Source: Dicyema japonicum (lineage: Eukaryota; Dicyemida; Rhombozoa; Dicyemidae). Taken from it: a DNA stretch of 64,000 nucleotides. Positions 32,190-43,099 of the stretch are shown here, piece by piece. Numbering within the stretch: position 1 is the first letter of the stretch; each line of letters begins with the position of its first letter. A program made the translations under genes and the position numbers. The stretch spans positions 1,254,360 to 1,318,359 of the forward strand of contig RDEW01000001.1 of the NCBI GenBank assembly GCA_011109175.1, read 5' to 3'. Below the pieces are notes generated by a model. That model was not told where the DNA came from, made no database searches, and worked only from the letters and a program-made list of their open reading frames with translations.

Positions 32190-32990
32190 TTTTTTTAGTG
32201 CATAACAATGCTCTTTCTCTTTCTGGCTGATTTCCCGAATCTTGAATCTGATAATGATGTTCTAATTTCCTATGTGGATGATATTGCGTTGGCTTCGCGA
32301 TATCAGGACATCCAGAAAGCCACAGAAAGAATCAAAATAACCTTGACAGGCTTAATGCCTCGATAATGGAAAACCGGCTCGTGGTGAATGCAGAGAAGTC
32401 GTCTACGTCACTATTTACCTCTGAAAAAAGATTGGGAAGGAAGACAGTGACCTAGAAGTTAAACAAGATCGGCATTCCTTTCAAAAGATGTCAAAGGATC
32501 TTGTGTATGACAATTGATATGCATCTCTGTTTGACACCTCACGTAGAAAACATTCTATTAAAATGCGAGAAGAAACTGAACTTATGGAAAAGTTTATCGG
32601 GAATATGGAAGAGTGGTACTCACCCAGTCTTGATGAACGTATACATACAGTACATCGACCCATGTTTCTCATATGCATGCGCCTCGTGAGGACCCTCCAT
32701 ATCTTAAACAAATATGAGGAAAAATGAGGGAATGCAAAAGAGGGCTTACAGAGTAACGGAGAGTTGGATTTGTGAAGATCACCGAACCGGACCTACGCCT
32801 CTGGAGTCCCTTATGAGACTAGACTCCAGATCACGTGAAGGTGGCCCTGAAAATTCAGGCAGTCCTGTACTTTCATGCGCGGGCACGAAGGAAGAACACC
32901 GGGCAAAGATGAGGTCTCTGTTAGAATGCATCGGGATCACGTGATAACTAGTTTGATTTTACCGTGGTCATGCGTTAAAAAAAGATAGGT
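32190..32990 (+). mobile_element. LINE family A, catalytic RT part to 3' end
   Basis: NDVLISYVDDIALASRYQDI contains the YxDD catalytic box (YVDD). NRLVVNAEKSSTSLFTSEKR, MHLCLTPHVENILLKCEKKL, YIQYIDPCFSYACAS and KEEHRAKMRSLLECIGIT follow. The tail GGGATCACGTGATAAC begins at 32933. Stops and frameshifts break it. Together with the minus-strand part to the left it makes one nearly full element with an inverted 5' half. Confidence 0.75.
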
Positions 32991-32999
32991 GACTCTCAT

Positions 33000-33495
33000 G
33001 AACTTATATTTACCCCAACATAGTGTTTCCTGTTAACTTATATCATTGCATCTGGCACTATGTCACGACGGAAGATAAGGTTATTAAAATCATGTAGGAA
33101 CTCAAAGGTCGCCTAGTCTTTATGGCAGTGTATCAAAGGGGATATAAGTAATAGACTTTATATAAATTGTAGAAGATATAGATTATCGGGGAAGGCTTGG
33201 ATTACTGTGAACTTTGAATGTAGCCAAAGCTAGTTGACCTGTGTGTTATCAGACCACCATGATGGAAGCCACCTATTTGCGCAGACAGAAGTATTGAGTA
33301 GCAATCAAAATTTGAGATTGGAGAAAAGATAGATAACAATGACTTTAGTAACAAGATAAATGGCGTTTTTTATGTAGTCAACCTGGTCGATGTGTTTAAG
33401 TGTAATTCCATTAATATTGTATGGCATGATTCTATATGATTGTTCGAATGTGTGATAGTAATTATTCTGTATGCTTTTAGAATTCATCCGAATCT
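33000..33495. other. Spacer upstream of the tRNA gene
   Basis: No gene seen. A 95-codon minus-strand ORF at 33305-33592 runs through the tRNA and is not credible. Confidence 0.4.
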
Positions 33496-33498
33496 GTT

Positions 33499-33570
33499 GG
33501 CTACATGGCTCAGTGGTAGAGCGTCTGTCTAGTAAACAGAAGGTCGTGAGTTCGATCCTCACTGTAGCCT
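33499..33570 (+). tRNA. tRNA-Thr (anticodon AGT)
   Basis: 72 nt with a full cloverleaf: acceptor GGCTACA pairing with TGTAGCC, D arm GCTC-AGTGGTA-GAGC, anticodon arm TCTGT-CTAGTAA-ACAGA, variable AGGTC, T arm GTGAG-TTCGATC-CTCAC, discriminator T. The loop CTAGTAA puts AGT at positions 34-36, which reads Thr ACU codons (as IGU after deamination). A box TGGCTCAGTGG and B box GTTCGATCC are intact. A T-rich stretch right after the gene (TTTTTTCTTTTTT) can serve as the Pol III terminator. Confidence 0.93.
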
Positions 33571-33594
33571 GTTTTTTCTTTTTTATGTTCAACT

Positions 33595-34480
33595 ATAATA
33601 CAGTCCGACACCGTTCCGGGGCATTTTTCATTTGGAGTCTATTTTCCAGCATTAATTTCCAAATTTGGAAATTTTTCTGGAGCATCTAATTGTTTCATTA
33701 AACGCATTTTATTAATTCCAACAGGTACATTCTCAACGCCTGTTATTCTTTTCAATATTGATCTCTAAACACGCATCTTTCTTTTTCCAAACGTCTTCCC
33801 AAAAGTCTGCACATTTTCCATTATCAATAGAAGTAGTAACATTATTTGCCGTAGGGGTTAAGTTTCTGTAAAAATGATCTTCGATCTAATTCAAAGTTTA
33901 GATTATCAAGGCGAAATCTCTTGCGGGACTCAAATACACACAATTTCTTCTCGAGAATTTTAATTTTATTTTCAATGCACAAAGTAATCTTGCTCTTTCA
34001 CCATGGTTCTTCTTTTTATATCCCACTAACGATGATGCGTGAAAAGCCATAGGTTTTTCCTCGGTTGACAAAGTCTTGATAATAAATTTTTTAATTAGCA
34101 AAAGAGATGATTTCCACTTTTCAATTTTTCTACTAATATTCTTTTTCCATTTTGATGGTTCATTTTTTTACTGAGATGATCTGATATGTAACTTGACCAG
34201 CATAAATAAGAGTAGAAATTTGATCCATAGAAGTTATAGAGTTCTTTTGAACCCAGTGGTTAATGACACAGTTCAAACACTCCAGTAAGTTATTGGCAAT
34301 CTTGACATACGGAATCTTTTTGGTTTGAGGTCTCGAGCTTTGTTCAATTTGCTCGACAATTATCAGTTGTTCCATAAATGTGCGTCGGTAGTGATCTTAA
34401 AATTTAGGGTCCAAGACGGTGGGAGACATATCAGGCTTAGAATCTGAGGTCCCCTTCGAATTATGTTCATTGCTTGATAA
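33595..34480 (-). mobile_element. LINE family C fragment (upstream of RT), joined to a Tigger-like end
   Basis: Minus strand, broken frames: KKIPYVKIANNLLECLN, KEEPWWKSKITLCIENKIK, KRFRLDNLNFELDRRSFL and SIDNGKCADFWEDVWKKK. The EPWWK...KI..I..L and FW..IW phrases are typical of the region before the RT in one group of animal LINEs. At 33600 the plus strand reads CAGTCCGACACC, the same terminal sequence as the Tigger-like element at 7.6 kb. Two elements therefore meet here. Confidence 0.5.
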
Positions 34481-35025
34481 TTGTTGGCGTTTTTGGACGT
34501 ATATCAGTTTTTTAAACTAAGACATTGTTATTTCCTCTCCAAACTTAGACTTGAACCCTTCCAAGAGAATAGCCCATCCACCTCTGGGGACACTACCGAT
34601 TCTAGAGCGCGTGCTTTCAATAACAAGGTAGCCCATTGTTCCGACAATCAGCCGTTGAGGAGACATTATTGCTCGCAAAACCGAAAAATTCGTGTTGTTT
34701 TGCTGAGGACTCCTAAAAGCATCCGGAAACATGTCGGACAAGCTCGGCGGCCGTTCGATTTGGGTTTTCTTTACTCATTTCGGCACACAAGTCAGCATAA
34801 TCCGACGGATTTAGATGGTTCTTATCAAACATCAACAACAACCAACAACCAGCAACGTGTTAATAACCAATTAAATGTATTTTTTATACAAATTGATGGC
34901 TAAAAATCAAAAAATTGTTTTGTTACGCTCTCAGTTGAAAAATTCGGTTCCCAGACGCCTTCAAACAGCCAATGCTAAAACTGGAAGTTCAAAAGATGAG
35001 CCGGCGTTATTTATACCTTTGAATT
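34481..35025. other. Unassigned ORFs
   Basis: A plus-strand ORF of 140 codons (34481-34903) is Ser/Arg/Gln-rich and overlaps a 74-codon minus-strand ORF. Neither shows a domain or splice support. Probably part of the neighbouring retroelement. Confidence 0.25.
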
Positions 35026-35029
35026 TACT

Positions 35030-35320
35030 ATGCTCCATGTCTAAAATCCTGGAGAGGCTTGTGCACGGGTAATAAAAGAGTTCCTACAAGATAACCTTAA
35101 TAAAAATATTCTTTTAAATGCGAGAAGAAACTGAACGTATTATAAAGTTTATCGGTAATACAAAAAAGTGGTATTCACCCGGTCCTGATGAACGTGTACA
35201 GACAGTACATCGAGCCATGTTTCTCATATGCATGCGCCTCGTGGGGACCGTCCATATCTTGGACAAATATGGGGAAGATCGAGGAAATGCACAGTGATTT
35301 TTACTTAAATAGAAGACTAA
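35030..35320 (+). mobile_element. LINE family A fragment
   Basis: MLCSMSKILERL, then after a deletion CEKKLN and MNVYRQYIEPCFSYACASWG, ending KIEEMHSD. RT motif IV and the catalytic box are missing. Confidence 0.6.
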
Positions 35321-35324
35321 CTAT

Positions 35325-36775
35325 CTCTGCACCGCATTTAACCATCAACGTACTCTTAATCCCCTTTACAAACTCTGTTATTGTGTGTTACAACGACCTC
35401 TTTATGACATTCAGTAAACACACTAACAACGTCATCTCGTCCTAACGAAAACTGAACTTTTTAAAAACTCTCCTTGGACAGCCAACTAAACGTTAGTTCA
35501 CTACGAAATGCATAAAAATCGACAACCAGGTACAAACCTGTTCACAACAAATCTAAGAAGATCGATAAAATGTAACATTTTAAGTAGATTTTATCGAAAA
35601 TGTTAGAAAGCATAAAATTTCATTAAAAATGGTTTTTTCATATTAAACCAAACTCATAATTGAGAAAGTATGACGATTTGCAAGGAAATGCACTCAATGA
35701 ACCAGTTACTTTCTCTTCTGTCACTTTTCCTCTTCGCGACGGGCGATCCGATTCTGTTTAGCAGGGTCAATGACCTGCTTCTATGATTCCTGTCGTTGCT
35801 TTTAATTGTCATTGATGCTTCTATGATTCAGGTTTTAGCTGTAAGCTTAAAAATAAAACTTCTGAGGATGCGTGTCGCTTCTTTACCTCAAGACAACATA
35901 TTGGAATTCAAAAAATAGAACAGCTCTGCAGAGAACTCGCTATCAACAAGTGCACGGACGCCCAAATCATTCTCAATCACAAGGAATCATGGAAAGATTC
36001 AATCAGACTGACTAAAATTTTCTATTTTTATGATAGTGAATTATTCAGAGATTATGCTACGAATAGGTAAGCGACTTACATATTCGGTAAATCTCCTTCA
36101 AACTGTCCCTTAAAGATGGCTTTCTTAAAAATGTTGTAATTAAATTATTCCAAAGACCAAGGGTAAAACCAAACTAACTAGTTTCATGAGGCGCTCCAAC
36201 AGAAACTTCACCCAATACAATGATCCGAGGACATTATCCGAAAAGTCGAGGTCGATTCTAGTACTCGTCGCCGAGGACTGGAAATACCTCCCTTTAAATT
36301 CCGGCCAGGCATTCGGCGTCGTCTGAGTTAGGTGGATCCAATGACGCCACTAGAGAAAAAGAAGAGAAATTTTCAATCAGGTAGCCACGTGCCACCACAC
36401 GGCCTAAAAATATTAATGCTTCTGTAAACATCACAAATGAGGTTATTCTCTATAGTTTCGTTACGTGTGAAGTGATACAACCTGAAGACTTTAATAGCCG
36501 TGAATTCGTGAGAAATGTGTTTCTACCTTAGAGTGCTTGCAGACATGAGATACGAAGCATGGGGTTAGATCCGATCCTCATAGTTGATGTCCATCTGATT
36601 GGAAGTTAACACGAGTATTTATTCGACAAAACTTTGTTGGCCGTAGTTTAATGCCTCTTGTCTTTAACCAATGACGGTTTTATGAAAACGTCTATAAAAG
36701 GATAGTCTTTAAGGAAATCAGTGAAATGCAGAGATCTGTGAGATCATCAAGTCAGGAATTGAGTTAAATTCAAAA
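35325..36775. other. 1.45 kb without a clear gene
   Basis: No ORF or splice pattern stands out. CGGGCATTCGGCGTC at 36305 recalls CGGCCAGGTATTGGGCGTC at 25863, so a diverged repeat is likely. Confidence 0.3.
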
Positions 36776-36779
36776 ATAT

Positions 36780-36880
36780 GGATAGAACACCGGGCAAAGA
36801 TGAGGTCTCTGATAGAATGCATCGGGATCACGTGATAATTAGTTTGGTTATACCGTGGCCTTGGGTTAAATAAATAAAAA
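36780..36880 (+). mobile_element. LINE family A tail
   Basis: AGAACACCGGGCAAAGATGA, then ATGCATCGGGATCACGTGAT, nearly identical to the end of the copy at 32.9 kb. Confidence 0.65.
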
Positions 36881-36884
36881 TGCT

Positions 36885-37210
36885 ACCTACTAATTCTTGT
36901 CAAATAGATCCCACCCGTGAGGTGACGAGTCCTTCTGGCACGACACAGTAGTTAATAGGGATCTTCCTACCTTTCTCCCTGACCAAATCCTCTGATGAAG
37001 ATTGCATTATGAAAATTATTCCGCTAAAGAATAAGTGATGTCCGCGACGCTAGGATGTGACACAAAAATGGAAAAGGGCGGACCTACTTCTCCACTTTTT
37101 TTCGGAAGCGGAAGCCTTAATGAAGTATTGGAAGATTGATTTGGTCGGCACAAGCAGATGTTCTCTCTTTGGTTCCTATCTTGGATTAGTTAGTTATGAC
37201 TAGGGGTGAT
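36885..37210 (+). mobile_element. SINE family 2
   Basis: TTGTCAAATAGATCCCACCC, GGTGACGAGT, GGGATCTTCCTACCTTTCTC, CTCTGATGAAGATTGCATTA, AAGTGATGTCC and GGATTAGTTAGTTATGACT appear in the same order as at 43.19-43.48 kb. The tRNA-like head is missing here. Confidence 0.65.
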
Positions 37211-37299
37211 AAATTCTGTTTTTTTATTATTTTTAAACGTTCTCCCTTTATATTTAAAAAATTATAAAGTTAAAAAGTTAAAAAAATAAACCGTATGGT

Positions 37300-37450
37300 T
37301 ATTATTATTATTATCAGCACTGCGAGAAACATAAAAAAACAAAAGTCAATTAAGGTTCCCTTGTGCCGCGCCGGCCACCCTTTGCACCAATCGCATCCAA
37401 AGGCCTCTCCGTTTCGCAAGATCTCTCAGTTCATCGAGGTCATCCATTGT
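37300..37450 (-). mobile_element. RTE-like LINE 3' end
   Basis: Minus strand: DDLDELRDLAKRRGLWMRLV, then QRVAGAAQG and a stop, followed by a (TAATAATAA)n-type tail. It is the end of the same C-terminal domain seen at 15.2 and 52.2 kb. Confidence 0.6.
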
Positions 37451-37459
37451 TTTCAACTC

Positions 37460-37560
37460 CCTGCCTATGGTTAAATTTTTTTAACTTTACTTTTTTTTAA
37501 TTATAATAATAAATTTTTAAATCGTATGGTTAAATTTTTTTAACTTTATTTTTTTAATTA
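37460..37560 (+). repeat. Short tandem repeat
   Basis: TATGGTTAAATTTTTTTAAC occurs at 37467 and 37523, 56 bp apart, in very AT-rich sequence. Confidence 0.6.
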
Positions 37561-37589
37561 TTTCAACAAATTATTATTTTACTATTAAA

Positions 37590-38620
37590 TTGATATAGTT
37601 AAAAAATTATTTTGTTTAAAAAAATAAATAAAAAAATAAATATTAAGCATCATTTAGTTTACACGTTTTTTTATATGCCACGTATTTCTAAGTCTCCTCT
37701 GACTAAAGTAAAATTAATTGTTAACTAATTTCCAAGAGAATTTCAATTACATAATAACCATGAGTTATTTTGTAAACTATGCTTAACGACAGTGAAGTGC
37801 TCAAAAAAGCACTTTGTTAACCTTCACAAAACGTCCAAGAAACATAAAATTTCCTTTGGTAAGGATTTTTCGATGATATAGATAGATCGTTTGACAACAT
37901 TTAGCCAACAAAAATTAAATTAATCTGAATTTGAAGACTGGATTTGAAGGTGACTAAGACTCTTCTGAAATGTGACATTCCGCTTAACAAATTATCAATG
38001 CCTTTGTTCATTGATCTTTTCAAATGCAACCAAATTTCCCTTCCTTTGCAATCGCAAGCAAGGAACTGTGCCAAATATATTACAAATGAATACATAGCTT
38101 CTTTCAGGGGCATATTCAAGTATTTCATAAAATTTTATTTTCTAGAGAACAAAAATTTTTGTCTCTCCTAAAAATTATCGTTCCTTCTAAATTTTCAGCC
38201 ATCCGCGGCATCTGTCGAAAAATGTTTTTCGCAATTCAAGAGTTTTTTTAAAAATAGACAGAAACTTTTGTACACGAAATCCGGAAAATTACGTAATGTC
38301 TATTTTCAAAAAATAGTCTTTAAAACAACATTTGTCTTTTATTGTTTCGCATCTATATTCTACAATTTTAAATTGAGAATAAAGTTAAATTTTTTTAATT
38401 TTAAGGTTAAAAAATTTTGTCCTAGTTATGACTATTTGTGTTGGGCTTACAATGGTAAGCCTGGGGTTAATAATAATAACCTACTAAAGGCTTAGGTCAT
38501 TAAGAAGTTATAAATTCTACTTTTGCTATTTAAAGTGGCAAGCCTTGACTAAAAGGAACGTTTAGTGTTTTTGTAGTTAAAAATAAAATAATTTCTTTAT
38601 AAAATTTTTTAACTATACTG
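37590..38620 (+). mobile_element. Second hAT-like element, decayed
   Basis: A BED-like finger at the N-terminal side (NNHELFCKLCLTTVKCSKKH, then FVNLHKTSKKHK), TLLKCDIPLNKLSMPLFIDL, and the C-terminal dimerisation phrase PSAASVEKCFSQFKSFFKN, then LLYTKSGKLRNVYF. This is the order in BED-finger hAT transposases. The catalytic middle is absent. The ends TATAGTTAAAAAATT (37595) and its reverse (38606-38617) look like terminal inverted repeats. No matching target duplication was seen. Confidence 0.6.
38420..38490 (+). mobile_element. SINE family 2 tail
   Basis: CTAGTTATGACTATTTGTGT, then GCTTACAATGGTAAGCCTGG and TAATAATAATAA. It matches the end of the copy at 43.46-43.52 kb. Confidence 0.55.
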
Positions 38621-38844
38621 CAACTTCGTACAGTATTGAGTGAACTATTGAAACGTTCAAAAAGTTTCTAAAAGAGAGTAATGTTAAAAATTTTCATAAT
38701 AATGTTTTATAATAAATAAAAAAATTATTTGTTGGATTATAAAATTTTCAATAGATATATAATTCATTATATATGCCATAAATGCTATTTTTTTGAAATT
38801 TTAGTTGCCATAAAATCGTCATAGTCATAAAATTTAAAACATCC

Positions 38845-39080
38845 CAAAAATGCCTAGATTCACCCTCCCTGTGGCTCTAAACATGGATCATAATGTAATT
38901 GGAAGAAAACTTTTCTGCAGAAGACCTAGAGGATCTACAGACAGATGCGCAGCAGAGGTCGATGAAAACGCCTAGTGAAACAAAATTTGGGACGTGTGGC
39001 ACAAACGAGATCTTAATTAATATAACGTTCTTGGGTGAAAGTGTAAATGTTTTATCAGTCAGAGAATTTTTCGTTTATCT
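38845..39080 (+). mobile_element. RTE-like LINE 3' end
   Basis: PRFTLPVALNMDHN, then after a frameshift ADEDLEDL-like phrases, then CGCCTAGTGAAACAAAATTT and ATCTTAATTAATATAACGTT. The same 3' end as the copy at 1.55-1.67 kb. Confidence 0.6.
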
Positions 39081-39084
39081 CGAG

Positions 39085-39730
39085 CTTAAAAAATATATTA
39101 GCGAAGTAATAAGTTCGTCGATTAAAGGGAGAATTAAAATTCTTTGGTCGCATCACTGTTTTGTTGAAAGGAGTGGGAGATCATAGAGCGTAGTGATCCG
39201 AACTATTGGCCTTTTTATTAGTTACTATTAGATTTTGGTAGCTGGCTCCTGACCTGCTTTTTCTTCGGCGTCTTGTTTTCGTTTGACTTTTAAACAGTCA
39301 AAAAAAGATTCCTAATTTAAAAAAAATGATGAATAGTGTAAAACCGAAAAAAAATCTTTGGTCTATGATGGACGTAAAAGTTCTATGATGCGAAATTTGT
39401 TCATTTAATAAATCTCAATATTTTACAGGCAACCTGATTTGCCTCAAGTTCTCGCCACCAGTCGATACGTCTCTAGCAAAACGAGGGTGTTTATGCCTGA
39501 CTCTAAGGATATATATAAGCTACGTCCAATAACATGAATGATAACTTCCATTTAATAAAATGTGCAACATCAATCTATTAATCAATATAGCCTAAGGAAA
39601 GGTATCATCATCTCTTAGAAGAGTTATCTGTCGACTGATTTTTATTCCCTTTCTCTTCATACATTAAGTCATTATTATTAAACCCCAAGACCACAAGAAA
39701 AAAGGTTAAACCTGATAATTAGGTTTCTCA
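39085..39730. other. Intergenic, no gene seen
   Basis: Nothing with coding character. Confidence 0.4.
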
Positions 39731-39734
39731 GCTC

Positions 39735-40190
39735 CCAACTCTTCTTGAGTGTTCCGTCAGTTACTTCCTGCTTTCCATAAGTGCCTTCTGTTGTGCCGGC
39801 AGAGATATTCTATCATGGTGGCCTCTTTTATGGTCAATCGGAATTCCCCTGCGTGAGCCTCCCTTTCACTGATTGAATTTCCTAGCTCCTTGAAGAAACG
39901 TAGCAGACCTAAAATATGTTTGTATTTTTTTTAACTTTGAAAAAAAAACATTCACAACTAGCAATTGAGTGTCCAACTGTGAGTAGTAGACAATATGCAA
40001 AGTTGGAAAGGCATCCACTAATAAGCAAGAAAACATCGAGAAAAGTGAGTATAGCTTAATAACGAAAACTCTATGGCTTGTATCTCCTCCCCTATGGCCC
40101 CCTCTAGGCATGCCATTGCTTGCAATGAATGTGCTGTCGAATTGCATAAGCCATATAGTTTTCCGCTTGAGAGAACATCAGTAATAAAAA
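39735..40190 (-). CDS. Possible unrecognised short-intron gene
   Basis: Minus-strand segments LYGLCNSTAHSLQAMACLEG, AIGEEIQAIE and the last exon LRFFKELGNSISEREAHAGE, FRLTIKEATMIEYLCRHNRR, HLWKAGSN with a stop near 39769. They are separated by AT-rich stretches with several GT-AG choices of 40-55 bp. Composition looks coding, but the joins are uncertain. It lies about 70 bp downstream of LETM1 on the same strand. No family recognised. Confidence 0.35.
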
Positions 40191-40256
40191 ACTAAAAAAA
40201 GTACAAATCCAATATATTAGTAGAAAACATTAAATAAACATGTTATAATAAATAAT

Positions 40257-42485
40257 TTATAAATCGTCTTCCTTCTCCTTAAGCTCATGTTCCCTCTTTA
40301 ATAGTCTTATCATGTCCGCCAATTGGTCACTACTCAGAGTAAAGTCAGGATTCCCAATGGCTTCAAACACCTAACACGTCTTAGTAATAAATACCCGTAG
40401 AATTCTCTCAACGTCGATCTTACCGTCTCTGTCGTCATCAATTATCCCCAATATAGTCCTCAGTCTCCTCTTTGAGTCATCCGAGTCGTTCAGATTGTCC
40501 AGAATCTCCTCAACACTCACCAACTGTTGTCTGATCAATCAAAAATAAAAATCACACTTTTTAAGGTCCTCACATTCACTTGTAGGGGTCGTCGTGGAGA
40601 TTCTATCAATCATCTTCACCAATCGCCCCCGCAACAGCTTGGAGACCCTGCTCTCACTTAAAGTCACTTTCTTCAAGTCGGATTGTCTCTGAAGCTCCTC
40701 CATGTTCTAATGAGATCACTTAAACATGGAACCTGCTGATATTCCGAGACCCCATCTTCCAATTCTTTGAGTTCCCTCGCCGACAAACTCAAATGACGAC
40801 GTTCAGCGGCATGAATTAACAGATTTTCAATCGTCTCGAGATCCTGGCACTCCACCTCTACAGTAGGTTCCTTCTCATCCATATCCCCGACTGACGTCTC
40901 CACCGTTTTGGTCTCCGATTGATCGTCTCTGATAGCCTCCTCCTCATTTAGGACAGCCTCTAGTCTATCAGTGTTAGAAATCCGCTCTCCACTTTCCTCT
41001 GCGATCCTTAGTTTAACGTCATCCTCCTAAAATGGTCCCTAAACAGAAAACCGTGTCCTCATCCAAGGACAAAATCGTCTTTTTGAGCTTCTCCTCCACT
41101 GGTAAGTTTTGAGGGAGGTACAAGGCGCTGGATAACAACATTAAGGAGGCAGGAACCGAATGATTCAAATGGAGATCCAACCACTGCTCAAGCTGCTTCA
41201 GCAATCGCTGCTCACTGAGGCCAACAACCCTCATCCCACGTGCTCGACAAGCAGAGGCAAGTTCACTAGCAGTGAGGCTCTCCACGCCTTCCATTTGGAT
41301 CATCTAAAATGATGAGATCCCTGACTTTATCATCGGCTTTGAGCATCCTCAGCTTTAAACCCAGTCGAAATCTGAGTAAGGGGACAGTGGCTTTTGAAGT
41401 AATGATGGTAGACATGTCAAGAAGGCGACAAATGGCCACGAGCTGGTCACGACTGAGCCAGTCCATTGTCAGGTCGTCCTCGAATAGTTTAGAGAACTTT
41501 AAAATCTCCGAAGTCTCCGGCATTTGCGCATTCGTGCGGATCTGGGAGTAAAACTGGACCAAACCGTCTTCATGAAGTCGACAAATTCCTCAACGGAGGA
41601 GTTCCCACCGCTGTTGTTCTTTAGTTTTGTCACCGCCGCGGACTCTTCCAGAGTATTTTGAAGAAATTTGGCCATCTCCAGCTTAACCTTCAACTTCTTT
41701 CGTCTCATTTCAGCCTCTTTCGTCTCGTTCTTGAAGGTACTGGGGAGCATATTGGGGAAAAGCATAACAAACACAGGAAGGAGGAGTTCCAGGAAGGGAA
41801 TGAGCACGATTATAAGAAAGGGTACCATTCTAAACATATCTGCAGTGGTTCGAACTAACTGGAGACTTAAGCAACAATAAATACCTGTTTTCGTTCCCTG
41901 CGAGTAATAAAATGACCCCGAAGCATTTTCCTGATTAAACGGTAGGAGATCTTGAGTTCCACCGTGAACAAACGAAATCCATCATAATAATGTTTCAACT
42001 CCTTCACAAAACGCTGAGTCAGACTCAATTTTGGCACAGGGTCTGAGGGAGATTTGGCGGGCTCTTGGTTGGTTTGACTTTTCTGGTCTTCAAGCTTCTT
42101 TATGGCTTTTTCAACGTTTGATGAACTGAAATGACGAATTTGAAAATCCCAAATACACGTGGGTTGAAATAGCTGAGTTTTGCATGAAACTGTCGTCACT
42201 GGACGGTAGGGAGGTGAACTCCTTCCCAAAAATTTGACGGGCACTTGGTTGCCCAAATTCTTGGCGTGTTCAACACTCCTCGTGTACCTTTCAACGTTTC
42301 CTGAGCCGAAATGACGTACCTGAAAATGCAAAGGGCACGTGGGCTGGATTAGTTGAATTTTTTCCGAAACAGATGTGACCGGCAGGGATGTCCTTTCTAG
42401 TGAAGATAGATGGAGGTAAATTGGTCTGGGAAATATTTTAATTAATTTACCTTTTAAGCACAAAATTAATTTTGCGAAGTAACAT
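40257..42485 (-). CDS. letm1: LETM1, mitochondrial inner-membrane cation exchanger
   Basis: Needed for K+/H+ (and Ca2+/H+) exchange and volume control in mitochondria. ATG at 42483-42485 gives the presequence MLLRKINFVLKR, basic and amphipathic. The core LETM domain is clear: ELKHYYDGFRLFTVELK, LTQRF, ITRRERKQ, VPFLIIVLIPFLELLLPVF (membrane helix), FPNMLPSTF, SKLFEDDLTMDWLSRDQL, ADDK, GVESLTASELASACRARGMR and KQLEQWLDLHLNHSVPASLM. Coiled-coil and EF-hand follow: DDDRDGKIDVERI has the usual D-x-D-x-DG ligands. Introns are mostly 22-26 bp. Odd: about 60 residues between presequence and LETM domain are duplicated in tandem (LIQPTCPLHFQVRHFGSGN / LFQPTCIWDFQIRHFSSSN). Confidence 0.92.
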
Positions 42486-42499
42486 AACGCCTTATTAAA

Positions 42500-43095
42500 A
42501 TATTTGAATTGATTTACTTTTATATTAATATTTATATTAAAAATAACGTTAAATTATGATTTTCGTGTATTAAAATAATATTTTTATCTATTTAAGCCTA
42601 AACAGGTTCGCCAGTTAATTGAATAATAATTAAATAATAATTTTTAAAATAAAAGGGTATTGTTTAAATATTAATTTAGAATTATTGTTAAAGAAAAACC
42701 AATATGTCCATTTATTGTTTTTGTTAAGAAAAGTGTTTTTGTCAGTCCATCCTTGTAGGATAGGGGCAGTGTAACTCTTTTCTTCAAAATGAGTTTGGTG
42801 AGTTACGTGACATTCAACCAACCACAAAACACGGCGTGTACTATAATAAAATCCAGCTCATTGAAAATCTCTTAATCAAATTAAAACGGAAACTATTAAA
42901 GGAGGCTAGTTTACCGAGCTGCATTCTATTCCGAAATATCTAAATCATACATCAGAAATTTTGAGTCGATGCCATGTCCAATGAGAAGAACTGTTCAGGA
43001 TTCTCGACCCCGCCGGACTCGTCCTCTCCTTTGTCTGTCTGGGATCACTTAGTTGAGAATCTTTTATTTCTTTTCTTTGACCCAGTGATCCTGGA
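42500..43095. other. AT-rich spacer with no gene
   Basis: 5' flank of LETM1. GATCACTTAGTTGAGAA at 43045 and CCAGTGATCCTGG at 43081 are shared with 44.79-44.83 kb, so a small repeat lies here. Confidence 0.35.
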
Positions 43096-43099
43096 GGTA

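Noticed and set aside
33471-33689. ORFs over 33.3-33.7 kb on both strands
   Set aside because: They cross the tRNA-Thr gene.
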